Below the pieces are notes generated by a model that was not told the DNA's origin, did no database searches, and saw nothing but the letters and a program-made list of their open reading frames with translations. A DNA stretch of 64,000 bases from Pyropia yezoensis (lineage: Eukaryota > Rhodophyta > Bangiophyceae > Bangiales > Bangiaceae), in contig CM020619.1 in the NCBI GenBank assembly GCA_009829735.1, positions 564,590-628,589 of the forward strand, written 5' to 3'. Positions 23,224 through 33,500 of this stretch are shown piece after piece (the stretch's first letter is position 1; each line of letters starts with the position of its first letter). Made by a program: the position numbers and the translations under genes.

Positions 23224-23340
23224 TAGCGCAGGCCAGCCGCCCGCTGCCCACGTGGGTGCGGGGTGCGACAGGCCGCTGCCCAGCGGCGCCGGCGCGGCCG
23301 GCCGAGGGCGAGAACTGGCTCCGCACGCCAGCGACGGCGC

Positions 23341-24960
23341 CACTGGCGGCGATGGCACTTTTGCCGGGCGGGGGCGGCCGATCCCCGGCTGTTGCGGCGC
23401 GGCTGGCTGCGGCGCGGGGGGCGACGGCGTGTCTGGCTGGGCGCGGCGGCTGGGCGTGGCGGCCGCAGCCCAGCCGGGACGGCGCGCCTGGCGACAGTGG
23501 GGCTGCCGCCCGGCTGTGGCGGTGCGGCTCCGTGCGGGGAGGGGGCGGCCGCCTTACGCCAGCGACGCAGCGGCTGACAGCGAAGCAGGGAATGGCGGGT
23601 GGAGTCCGCAGTCCAGCCGCGACGGTGCGCGCCAATGGCGGTGCGGCTGGCAGCGCGGCTGCAGCAGCCACCGCACGGCTAGCTAGGGATGATGGGAATG
23701 ACTTGGCGCTCGCTGCCCGATGACGCAGCCCTCACCAAGTTGCTCACGGCGCCCACCGCGCAACTCGCCGCACTCTGCACGGCCGCCACCACCGTAGAGG
23801 GGCCGGCCGCAGGAGGGGCACAGCAGCGCGGCGGGGTGGCGGCGGCCACCACCGGCGGCCACCGCCCCCGCGGCGTCGCCGCCCCGCGGCGGCACAGCGC
23901 CCCCGCCGTCTTTCCACCCGCCTCGACCGGCTCACCGCCCGCCACAGCCTTCGCTGTCGCCGGCGCTGTACCGCCAACAGCAGCCACCCTGGCGGCAGCG
24001 GGGGAGGTGGCAGCGACGTTGCAGATGGCTATGGGGTGGCGGGCAAAAGGGGATCGCCCCCCGCTGCCACGTCAACCCCCCCCGCCGCCAGCACGACTAC
24101 CACGCCCTCGCATACTACTCGCCGCCGCCGCCTTGTCCTCTGCCAGCGGCGCATTTCCCGTCACAACCGCGACCGCGCCCCAACCCGCCGACGCCGCCGC
24201 CGAGCCACACCGCCGCCGCTCATCGCCAAGCCAGTGGCCTTGGTGGCAGCGGCATCGGTGGCAGAGACCGTGAGGGGGGTCTACGGAAGAGGAAAACCCC
24301 CCAGCACTAAGCACCCGCCACCACTGCCCTCGACACTGCCCCGCGCCCCACGACACCCCCGACCAACAGCTGGCCCCGCGCAACCACCACTCCGCCGGCC
24401 GCTACCGTAGCCGCAACGCCGCCGGCCGTCGCCGCTGCCAACTAAGCGCCGAGAACGTGTACCGCATCGTCGCGCGCAGGCAGGGTAGTGACGGCGCACT
24501 CTAAGGTGGCAGGGGCCGGCAGGGGCGGACTACCCACCCCCCACAGCCAGCAGCACCCCCGCATCCGGCAAGAAACGGCCGCCACCCCTCGGCAAGAGGC
24601 ACCACCGCAACCGTCAAGCCACAAAGCCCACACCGCAGCAGGCACACCGCCACACCCGCCAATTCACCGCCCCCGATCCTAAGACAGATGCACTGCAGAA
24701 CCCGCGGGGCCACAGAGCCCGATCCACGGCCAGCTGCAGCACCGCCGCGCCCGGGGTGTGACGGAGCCTATCCCGCTCGCAGCAGAACCGCCTCAACCGC
24801 GAGGCAACGGCCGGAAAACAGGGGCCAGGGCCCGTTAGGGACAGCGACGACCTACGCAGGCATCAGCGCCGCTGCACCCAGGCGGCGACTACCCCTACGC
24901 TGCAGCCATCAACGTCGCTGGACTCGGCCGCCGCCGCCGCAGCCAATGCGGCTGCGGCGG
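23341..24960 (+). repeat. Segmental repeat, copy A (about 1.6 kb)
   Basis: Aligns by eye over its whole length with 25160-26256 plus 46479-46995. Shared stretches include TTGCCGGGCGG..GGCGGCCGA, CGATGACGC.GCCCTCAC, GCCGCCGGCCGTCGCCGC and CTCAACCGCGAGGCA. No coding function recognised; frames are GC-driven. It contains the empty-site equivalent of the element A insertion at about 24430-24440. Confidence 0.7.
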
Positions 24961-25159
24961 CGGCGGCGCCAACAGGTGTGGCGCCGACAACGCGGCGGCA
25001 CCAACAGGTATGGTGCAGACAACGCGGTGGCGAGAAGAAGGCGCGAGCATGCAAGACGCGAGATCGAGCCTTGATGCCCGTAGGGAAGAGAAGGAGCCAA
25101 TGGCGAAAGAAGTCCTCGTAGCAGCCGCTGTCAAGGACTTGGATGGTGCCTGATCTCGG

Positions 25160-26256
25160 GACTGGCGGCGACGGCACGGCTTGCCGGGCGGCGGCGGCCG
25201 ATCCCCGGCTGATGCGGCGCGGCTGGCTGCGGCGCGGGGGGCGACGGCGTGGCTGGCTGGGCGCTGCGGCTGGCGGTGGCGGCCGCTTCCCAGCCGTGAC
25301 GGCGCGCCTGGCGGAAGTGCGGCTGACGCCCGGCCAAGGCGGCGCTGTTGGGTTCGGGGAGGGGAAGACCACCGCACGCTAGCTACCGCGCGGCTGCCTG
25401 TTGGGCGACGAATGGAGGGAGGCGTCCGCAGTCAGGACGCGACGGTGCCGCGCCAATGGCTGTGCGGCTGACAGCGCGGCTGCGGCGGCCACCGCCCGGG
25501 AGGGTCGGGACGGGGGAAACGACATGGCCATCGCTGCCCGATGACGCGGCCCTCACTTCGACGCTCAAGGCGCCCGCCCCGCCTCTCGCTGGACTCCGCA
25601 CGGCCACCGCCACCGTCGAGGGGCCGGCCGCACTCGCGGCGCAGCAGCTCGGCGGGGTGGCGGCGGCCTCCACCAGCGGCCACCGCCACCGCGGCGTCAC
25701 CCCGCAGCGACACAGCGCCCCTGCCGTCATTCTGCCCGCCTCAGCCGACTCGCCGCCCGTCATGGTCTTTGCTGTCGCCGGCGCTGTATCGCCAACAGCA
25801 ACCGCCTTGGCGTCAGCGGGATGGTTGCCAGCGACGTCGCTGGTGGTTGAGGGGTAGGCTAGAGGCGGTCGCCCCCAGCCGCATCGCCTACCCCCTTCCG
25901 CCGCCAATACCACCACCACCCCTTCGACCATTACGCACCGCCGCCGTCCTGTCCACTGCGAGCGGCGCGTTGCCCGGGACCATCTCCATCGCGCCGCCAC
26001 ACGCGGACACCGCCGCCAAAGCAGCACCGCCGCCGCTTATCGCCAAGACAGTGGCGTTGGTGGCAGTGGCGTCCTTGCCAGAGATCGTGAGGGGGGGTGA
26101 TGGGAGAGGAAAATACCTCAGCCCAAAGCACCACCCCCCCAACGCCCACGACACTGCCACCGCCCCCTCCGACATCCCCGACCAACAGCCCACCCCGTGC
26201 GGCCGCCACTCCGCCGTCCGCTACCGTAGCCGTAACGCCGCCGGCCGTCGCCGCGG
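25160..26256 (+). repeat. Segmental repeat, copy B, left part
   Basis: Direct-orientation homologue of the repeat starting at 23341. It stops at the left LTR of element A, and its missing right part resumes after the right LTR at 46479. The last five bases (CGCGG, 26252-26256) are the target-site duplication. Confidence 0.7.
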
Positions 26257-26619
26257 TGTAGCACAATAGGGATCCGTCGCACGTCCACTCTCAGGGAACA
26301 CTCACCAAGGGGGATCGGCACCAACGTCACCGGGAGGCCAAGGTTGCTGTCCTTGGAGCGCAAGCCACGGGACCAAGATGGGAGCCCAAATGGGAGGGGT
26401 TTGTTGTTCTACCTTGGCCGGCGGTGGATTCGCCGCCGGCCCCCACGTTATAAACCCTCGGAGACACTACTAACTACCCTCCACCCCAAGATGCAAGTGC
26501 CTCTGGTCATACGTAACTTATAGATACCGTGACCAGTACGAACTATCAAATTGAAAGTTAAGGGTTAGAAGTAGCCCCCCTAATATTAGGGTTACAATAC
26601 GGCCAACCATATTGCTACA
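26257..26619 (-). repeat. Element A 3' LTR
   Basis: 363 bp, TGTAGCACAA...ATTGCTACA on the plus strand, inverted ends TGTAGCA/TGCTACA. It lies next to the polypurine tract, so in element direction this is the 3' LTR. It holds TATAAA at 26449-26454 in plus orientation, towards the antisense ORF. Confidence 0.93.
26449..26454 (+). promoter_or_regulatory. TATA box in element A LTR facing the antisense ORF
   Basis: TATAAA in CACGTTATAAACCCTC, plus strand, about 760 bases before the antisense ORF start at 27211. The core TTATAA is palindromic, so it could also serve the sense direction; a role in antisense transcription is inference. Confidence 0.3.
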
Positions 26620-26632
26620 TATCCCCCCCTTA
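26620..26632 (-). other. Polypurine tract of element A
   Basis: Directly inside the 3' LTR the element strand reads TAAGGGGGGGATA, ending at the LTR start. This is the usual plus-strand primer position for reverse transcription. Confidence 0.75.
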
Positions 26633-27210
26633 GATTCGGCCCGTCCTCGGGTCGAGTTGCATTCGGGTTACCGAATGTAAGTGGGTCGCGTGACCGTTTA
26701 CCAGTCGGGTGGGGCTTTGCGCCCCGTCGCGACAGACACCCCTTTTCGAGGTTGTCTGAGGGGGGTGCCCCCCTTTATGTGGTACACACACGATCCGTTT
26801 TCCGGACCGTTAAATTCCCGATGCGGGTTCTGTTCACGACCCCCCTTTCCGAGGGGTGGTGCAAGCGGATCCGCCACCAGGTGTCTGGTGGTAGGGGAGC
26901 CCCTCTCGTGTTACCGAGTGAATGGGGGCGGCCGCTCCCGCTTTTCGCGGGGGCGGTTTCGGGGTGAACCCCTCTTGGTTGCTCCGTACGGGGTTGTGGC
27001 CCCGGCCTGCCCAGGTGCCTGGGTGGAGCCCGTTCGTAGCCTCGTGGAGCGCGGGTCGACCCGCACGCCTGCGGCGCTTCTCGTGGCCGTTTGCGGTCAT
27101 AAGCGCGGGCGCCCGCGCTTCCCTGGCTCGTCCGCGCGAGCGTTCCTCGTACCGGGTCGAGCCGGCCTCGGCTTTTCTGCAAGGGGCGCCCCTGCCACCC
27201 CGGTTGCACC

Positions 27211-30075
27211 ATGTCGGACCCCCAGGTACCCGGGGGCGAGGACGACCTCCTGCCTGAAGAGGGGGAAGAGGTGATGGTGGACGACGTTCCCGTCTCCGCC
27301 ACCGCCGCCGAGTGCTTCCTAGCGAGCTCGTCGGAGGACGAGGACGACCGGGTGACCGTTCGTGTGGCCCCGGACGGCGCGCCGGGCGGGTTGTCGTCCG
27401 TGTGTAGCGGCACGACGGCTCCGTCGGGTGGCGGACAACCGCGTGCAGCGGTGGCTTCTACCGCTTCTCCTCCGGCGGCCCGGATGGCTTCTGTCGCCGG
27501 TACCGGCGTGGCTCTACCTCAAGACGGTGTCGCCGGCGTGGCGGGTGGTGGTGTTGGCACCCCGTCCAGTCCGGCGGGTCAAGACGGCGCGGGTGCCCGC
27601 CCGGTTGGTGTGTCCGCTGCGGCGGGTAGCGGGTCTACCCGTGCTGCCCACGTGGTACCCACGTCGGGTCCGGGTGGCGGCGATGCTCTGCCCACGGTGC
27701 CGCGGGCGTCTGGTGGTCAAGGTGGGTCTACACCGATGGCAGTGGACTCCGGTAGTTACTCCGGGCGGGCGCCCGCCCTTCTTCTTCCTCCTCGGCCGCG
27801 TGCGACTCCGGCGCCGGCCCCTCTTCCGGTGGGGCATCCCCCGGCGCCCCCTATTCTTCCTGGTCCTGCCCGGGTTGCCCCGTTGGGTGGCGGCGTCGCC
27901 GTGGCGGCGGGTCAACCCGCCATGTCGATGTTCGACTTGGTGGCTCGGGTTCGAGGCCTGACTGTGCAAGAGTCCATGGAGTCCGATGGGCGGAAGCGGG
28001 TGGACTTCCACCTGCCCCATCCCCGTGGAGAGTCCTCCCGGCGCGTCAAGGTGGACCCGAGTTGGGAGCGGGAGTTGGTGCGGCTGGTCAACCAGCCGAA
28101 CGCGGTGCGAGTGGAACACCATTGGATCCTGAGTCAGCCGGACGACCGGCATGCGCAGCTCTGGCGTACTCGGGTGGGAAGGGGTGAGGTCTACCTCGAC
28201 CCCGCCTTCGGGGTATGCGACCTGATTGCTCCCGCGTTGCCGCGGGAGATTGACTACCCGGCTAGTGCTCGGGGGATTGCGGCGGCGGCGGAGCCGGTTG
28301 CGTTTGGGGAGACGGTGGGCAGTACCGGTCGGTATCCCGACTTTGATTACTACCCGGGGGTATCCCCGTATCTGTCGTTGACGGCTCCCTACCCGCCTAT
28401 GGCGGGGTTGAAGTCGGCGTCGAGCTGGCGACGTAACCATGGTGTCATGGCGGATGCGTTTCGCACGGACATAACGTGTGCGTTGCAGACCGGCAACGGT
28501 CGTGCGCCGGTATACACTCCCTGTGGCAGTATTGACCCCCAGGTAGGGGGGCAACACGTGCCATGCAAGGGGCGGCAGGCCACTAGCCTGATCCGTTCCT
28601 CCCCCTGCATTTGGGTCCATATTCCCTAAGTTTGGGATAGTTAGCTTAGTAGTAAGTCCAACTTGGATTTGAGGGTTTTCTGCATTTATCGACTTGAATT
28701 TTCGTGTGGCCCGGTGGGCAGGTGCTGGGGTGGGAGATTCTGAGTGGCGAGATTCTGAGTGGACCCTGGGGGGATAAGGGGAGGGACAGCGGGGCTTGGC
28801 CCTGCGTCCCCGTCCCGACCAAGAAACTGTTGGACCACACACCATCCTCTTGTTTGTCCGTGGGGGGTTTGCCCCTCAACAGGGACAGAGTGTGTGCGAC
28901 TTGCACTTCTTCCGGTTCCCCCGACACGGGAGGCAGCCCTAGCACACCGCCCCAACTTGGGTGCCGTGTGTGCTTGTGGTTTTTGCCACACTCCCGTGCG
29001 CCCGCCGCTATGGCAGGAGGGGTGGGAACCCGCCCCTGCTTTCCGGTTTGACACCGGCTTCTGTCTCCGATATTTCGGGAGTGTGTTGGCCTCCCGGCCG
29101 GTCCACCCGTTGCAGGGTACCTTCACCCTTGAGGTTACCCTCGGGCAGGCGTCCTCCTTCTTGCTGTCCGTCCGCCGGCAGGGGCGCCTGTTTCATCTTC
29201 CGACGGGTGTCCGTCGGCACATCGCGCAGTTGGGCGCGGACCTGATAGCTGCCAAGACCGGGTTGGCCCGGGAGTTCGAGGCCCTGCTGGCTGTTCATGA
29301 TGCCGTGAACTGGGCTGGGGTGTTGGCCCTTCCCCCGTACCGGGACCCGCAGGCTGGGGCTACCCCCTTGCCTCGTCACTCGTTGCGTATCCGGCGTACT
29401 CAGCCGGGTGAGCCTAGTTGCCATGGGTGGGCGTCCACCGAGGCCGTTCTTGACCTGGGTATTCCCATGGTTATCCATGAACCTCTTCAGGTCCTTGCCC
29501 CGTGGTTCGGTAACCCGATACCGGCGGCGGTTGGCCGTCGTCCCCGAGAGTGGGGCTCTGCGGGTGGGGAGCGTGAGGTGTCCCGTCGTCGGGCGGAGCC
29601 CCGCCGGGGTTACGGTGGAGCCCCTTCGGTAGGGTCCTACCGAGCCTCGTATCAGGTGCCACCGGCTCCGGTGGTAGCCGTGGCGGCTCCGGTGGTAGCC
29701 GTGTCGGCTCCTGTGGCTCCTCTGGCTGCGCCAGTGTCACCTCCCGCCCCTGCCCTACATGACGGGGGTCCCCGTCTCTGGTATGAGGGCGTTGACGCCC
29801 TTGTTGCCCGCGCAATGCGGGAGGGTCTCTCTGTTAGCTGGGGGGATATCCCCCCAGGTGCTGCGCTAGTTGGGTCAGCGCGTTGCTTCGGTGGTGTGCT
29901 TTACAGCCTCCAGAAAGCTCTGGAGGACGTGGAGGCTGGCCGCAGCACCCTCGTCCAGCTATGCACCGAGGTAACTCGGGTGATCGACCGTCGTGACATT
30001 GCCGACCGGTGGAGCACGGAGGTATACGCGCTTACGCGTGAGTGGCCTCCCTCGGGCAGTGGGTCTACCCACTGA
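27211..30075 (+). pseudogene. Antisense ORF of element A, split by a solo LTR
   Basis: The ATG at 27211 opens a frame running to 28521. A 469-bp repeat (28522-28990) and the second CTCCC then intervene, and the same frame resumes at 28996 to the stop at 30073-30075. Without the insert it would be about 796 residues. The N-terminal third is acidic then Ala/Gly/Pro-rich; the middle is folded-looking (FDLVARVRGLTVQESMES, then PSWERELVRLVNQPNAVRVE, later RLFHLPTGVRRHIAQLG); the C-terminal third has PV/AP repeats and ends in a helical stretch (ALEDVEAGRSTLVQLCTEV). It matches no retroviral domain I recognise. It lies between pol and the 3' LTR on the opposite strand, a place where additional ORFs are known in some plant Ty3/gypsy elements. 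Function unknown; an equivalent but unrelated ORF sits in element C. Confidence 0.7.
28522..28990 (-). mobile_element. Solo LTR-like repeat, copy 2 (469 bp), nested in element A
   Basis: Begins TGTGGCAGTATTGACC and ends TTTTTGCCACA, the reverse orientation of the copies at 12768 and 16007. Flanked by CTCCC at 28517-28521 and 28991-28995. It splits the antisense ORF of element A, so it inserted after element A. Confidence 0.88.
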
Positions 30076-30387
30076 GGAGTGTTATTGTTTGTACGGGAGA
30101 GGGACCCGGTGGCCCTTATGGTGGCCGGGTAGTAGTGAGTGTAAACTCATCCCCCGCTGGGGGCATTGCTTGCCTCTGTTTGCTGCCCTGAGGAGTACCC
30201 CTTCTGGCTCAGTGGTGCCTTGCCTCCCGTCCAACTTCTTCCGGTTGGTTCATGCTTGGGGAGGTTATCCTCCCTCACTTTGTGTCTTGGCTTTGGGAGG
30301 TCATCCTCCCGTGTAAGCCCCCTAGTTACTTCGATATTATCGAGGTTAGCCTTTACCTTTAAGTTAACTTATTAAGGTTCAGGTTTT
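30076..30387. other. Element A spacer between antisense ORF and repeat cluster
   Basis: No ORF of note on the element strand. Short near-repeats such as GGGAGGTTATCCTCCC and GGGAGGTCATCCTCCC are small hairpins (about 30258-30312). It repeats at 39047-39358 in the second representation. Confidence 0.5.
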
Positions 30388-30478
30388 ACTTAGGTATCTA
30401 AGCTTGGCTCTACTTAGTTACCTAAGCTTGGTTCGACTTAGAAACCTAAGTCTGATTTGACTTAGAAACCTAAGTCTG
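30388..30478. repeat. Four short hairpin repeats between the convergent ORFs of element A
   Basis: Four copies of a roughly 23-bp unit, each with CTTAG...CTAAG arms around a 4-base loop (GTAT, TTAC, AAAC, AAAC). They sit between the 3' ends of the antisense ORF and pol. The same cluster is at about 39359-39450. Confidence 0.7.
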
Positions 30479-30554
30479 CCATAACCATGTCACACCCTAC
30501 TTAGTAGGTATAAGCCTCACCCCCCAACAGCCGAAGTCGGTGTCGGTTGGGTTG

Positions 30555-33500
30555 TTACAGTAGGCGTCGTCGCCTCATGTAAGGCATGAGGAGTTGGCGG
30601 GGTATATTCGCCGCCCGTTCCCAGGTGGGTGAGTCGTATCCGACCCACATAACCTTCACGTACCAGGGTCCTGGTAGGTTCGGGTCGGTGTGTCCGACCT
30701 CGCTCTCTACTTGGTATGGAATCCCATCCGGTCCCACCGGGTCGTCTGACCGGTGGGTTGTAAGAGCTTCATGTAGCAACCCAGCCGGTACCAGCTGAGG
30801 CTGTTCCGGCTTCGGAGCAGGTGTGACATCATTCACACTGATGCGTTGGATCTCCGTATCGGAGTGTAAGATAACAGAGTGGTCATCTCTGTGGAGAATC
30901 TGGTACGGTCCCTTGACCGGTTGCATGAGCTTATTGCCCCGGAACTTCTGGTGTCTGATGTAGACCCAGTCACCTGTTATCAGGGTAGCGTTGCGCACCC
31001 GTAGTCGGGCGTCGAAGTTCTTCTTATATCGAAGTTGTGTTCTGTCAAGGGCACCCTTGAGCTTAGGAATCATCCACGATAGCTTGGCCAACCAAGCTAG
31101 GTGGATACGTTCGGCCGGTCGGCCCTTCGGTGTATCATACCGAGTGCACCTGCCTGGTGGCAGCGTCAGGTTACCGACGCCTAGTGGCATGACCCACTCC
31201 AGCGGAGCGATGTTTGTGCTCCGATGTGGCCTGGCATTGTATGCCAGGGTGAGTACGGACAGAAGCCTGTCCCAAGTGTTCGTGTGCTCGGCCACGTAGC
31301 ACTGTAGCATCTTGACGATGGTGCGGTTGAACCGCTCCACCTGCCCGTTGGTTTGCGGGTGGTAGTCGGATGCCCGACGTGGTTCGATACCGAACATGCC
31401 CAGGACCTTAGCGCAGAATGCCGACGTAAGGTTTGCTCCGTTGTCGGAGAGGAGTTGCTTCATGACTCCGTATGCACTGATCCAGTGGTCAACCACTGCG
31501 TTCATGATGGTGTATGCCGTATCATTCGGGATGGCTGCCGCTCGTGACAGCTTAGTGAACCGGTCAGACATGACCAGGATGTACCTGTTCCCTTCTTCCG
31601 TTACCGGAAGTGGCCCGAGTATGTCGATAGCGACCTGCTCGTTGGGCCCATCAGGTAAGAATAGCTTCATGGCAGACGCCTGCCTATACAGACTCATGCG
31701 GTTACGTGCACAGGGGTGGCATCCCCTGACGTGGTCGACCACGTCGACGGCCATTGCTGGCCAGTAGAAGAACCTTTGCATTGCTGCGAACATACGTGAA
31801 CCCCCCGGGTGTCCGGCTGTAGGGTTCTCATGTTCTCGTTCCATGACGGCTTGCCGTAAGGACACGGGAACCACGACTTGATGTCGTCCATCGGCGGGTG
31901 CCCGCCGGTATATGAGTCCGTCTTCGTTCTCGGAGAAGATGCCGGCCGTACCGGCCAGGAGGTTAGCACGATGACATCTACAGTCATCGTCATTGGCCTG
32001 TGCCTCGCGGAAGTCCGCGAGGGTCAATGGGCACGCAAGGTGTGCCATGGTATGGTCAACCATACCCTGGGTAGCATTACCCACCATGCACACCGGTACC
32101 ACCGGGATGTCCTCGTCCACAGGGCGGGTATCCCCGCTCGGGGTGTCGAGGCGAGACAATGCGTCTCCGAGATGGTGGGTTGACCCAGCCTTATACACGG
32201 TACGGTAGTCGTGCTCGGCCATCTTCAGCCTCCATCGGGCTAGCCTCCCATGGCTATCGGAATCCTTGTCACCAAGGTTGAGGAGCCATCGTAGGGGTTC
32301 GTGGTCGGACCTCACGATGAACCTGGAGCCCTCCAGGTATGGACGGAGCAGTTGCACTGCCCATATAACTCCGAGGCATTCACGCTCGGTGGCACTATAG
32401 TTCCGCTCAGCCGGGTTGAGTGTCCGGCTGAAGTACCCTACCGGACGTAGGTCCGGGATAACGTTGTCGGTACCTATCAACGTCTCTCCCTGTAACAGGG
32501 TGCATCCCACTTGTGTATCACACGCATCGACATCGATGACGAAGGTACCCCGTTGGTGCGGTAACGCAAGGACGGGTGGGGATAGTAGGGCTCGCTTCAG
32601 CGACTCGAATGCCTCCTCTTCGCTAGGCGAAGGGGGTTGGAGTACCTCGGGCAGGGTACTGCTCGTAAGAACCGTTAACGGTTTAGCTATCCGAGCGAAG
32701 ACCTTGAAGAACCGTCGGTATACATTGCACATTCCCAGGAAGCTCTTGAGCTGTGTCTGGGTGTTAGGGAACCGGGCATCCCGGAGTGCCTGGGTATTGG
32801 CTTCGAGTACCCCTAGTTTACCAGGAGTTATCTGGTGGCCCAGATAATCGACCGTCTGTTGGAAGAAGGCGCACTTCATCAGACGCAGGGTTACCCCGGC
32901 GTTCCTCAAGAGGGTGAGTACCTCGTCAACATGTTGCACATGGTCATCCATGTTACGCGAGAAGACGATGACGTCATCGAGGTACACTAGGCAGTTACGC
33001 CACTTCACCCCCGACAGTATAATGTCGATAGCCCGCTGGAATGTAGCAGGGGCGTTGGACAATCCGAAGGGCATCCTTAGGAACTCGTACACTCCACTGT
33101 GACAGACGAATGCCGTCTTGGGGATATCCTCGTCCGCCACCGGGATCTGCCAGTATCCGGCATTGCAGTCGATGGTGGTAAACACCGTAGCTTCCCCCAG
33201 GGAGTCGATGCATTCATCCATCCTTGGTAAAGGGTAGGAGTCCTTCTTGGTAACCAAGTTGAGGCGTCGATAATCGATGCAAAACCGAGGGGTTTGATCC
33301 TTCTTCTGTACAATAACGACTGGGGCACCCCACTCCGACATCGAAGGTCGTATCACCTTCGCTTCACTCATCCTCTTCACTTCTCCATCAACGATCTCTC
33401 GTTGCATAGGTCCCGCTCGGTGCGGTTGTGACCGGGCGGGGCGTGCGCCTGGTACCAGGTCAATACGATGTTGGGTTGCCCCAATGGTACCCAGGGCTCC

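Noticed and set aside
27514..28845. 443-residue minus-strand frame across the antisense ORF of element A
   Set aside because: It crosses the boundary of the nested solo LTR and mirrors the plus-strand ORF, whose frame is restored when the insert is removed; the minus frame has no motif.
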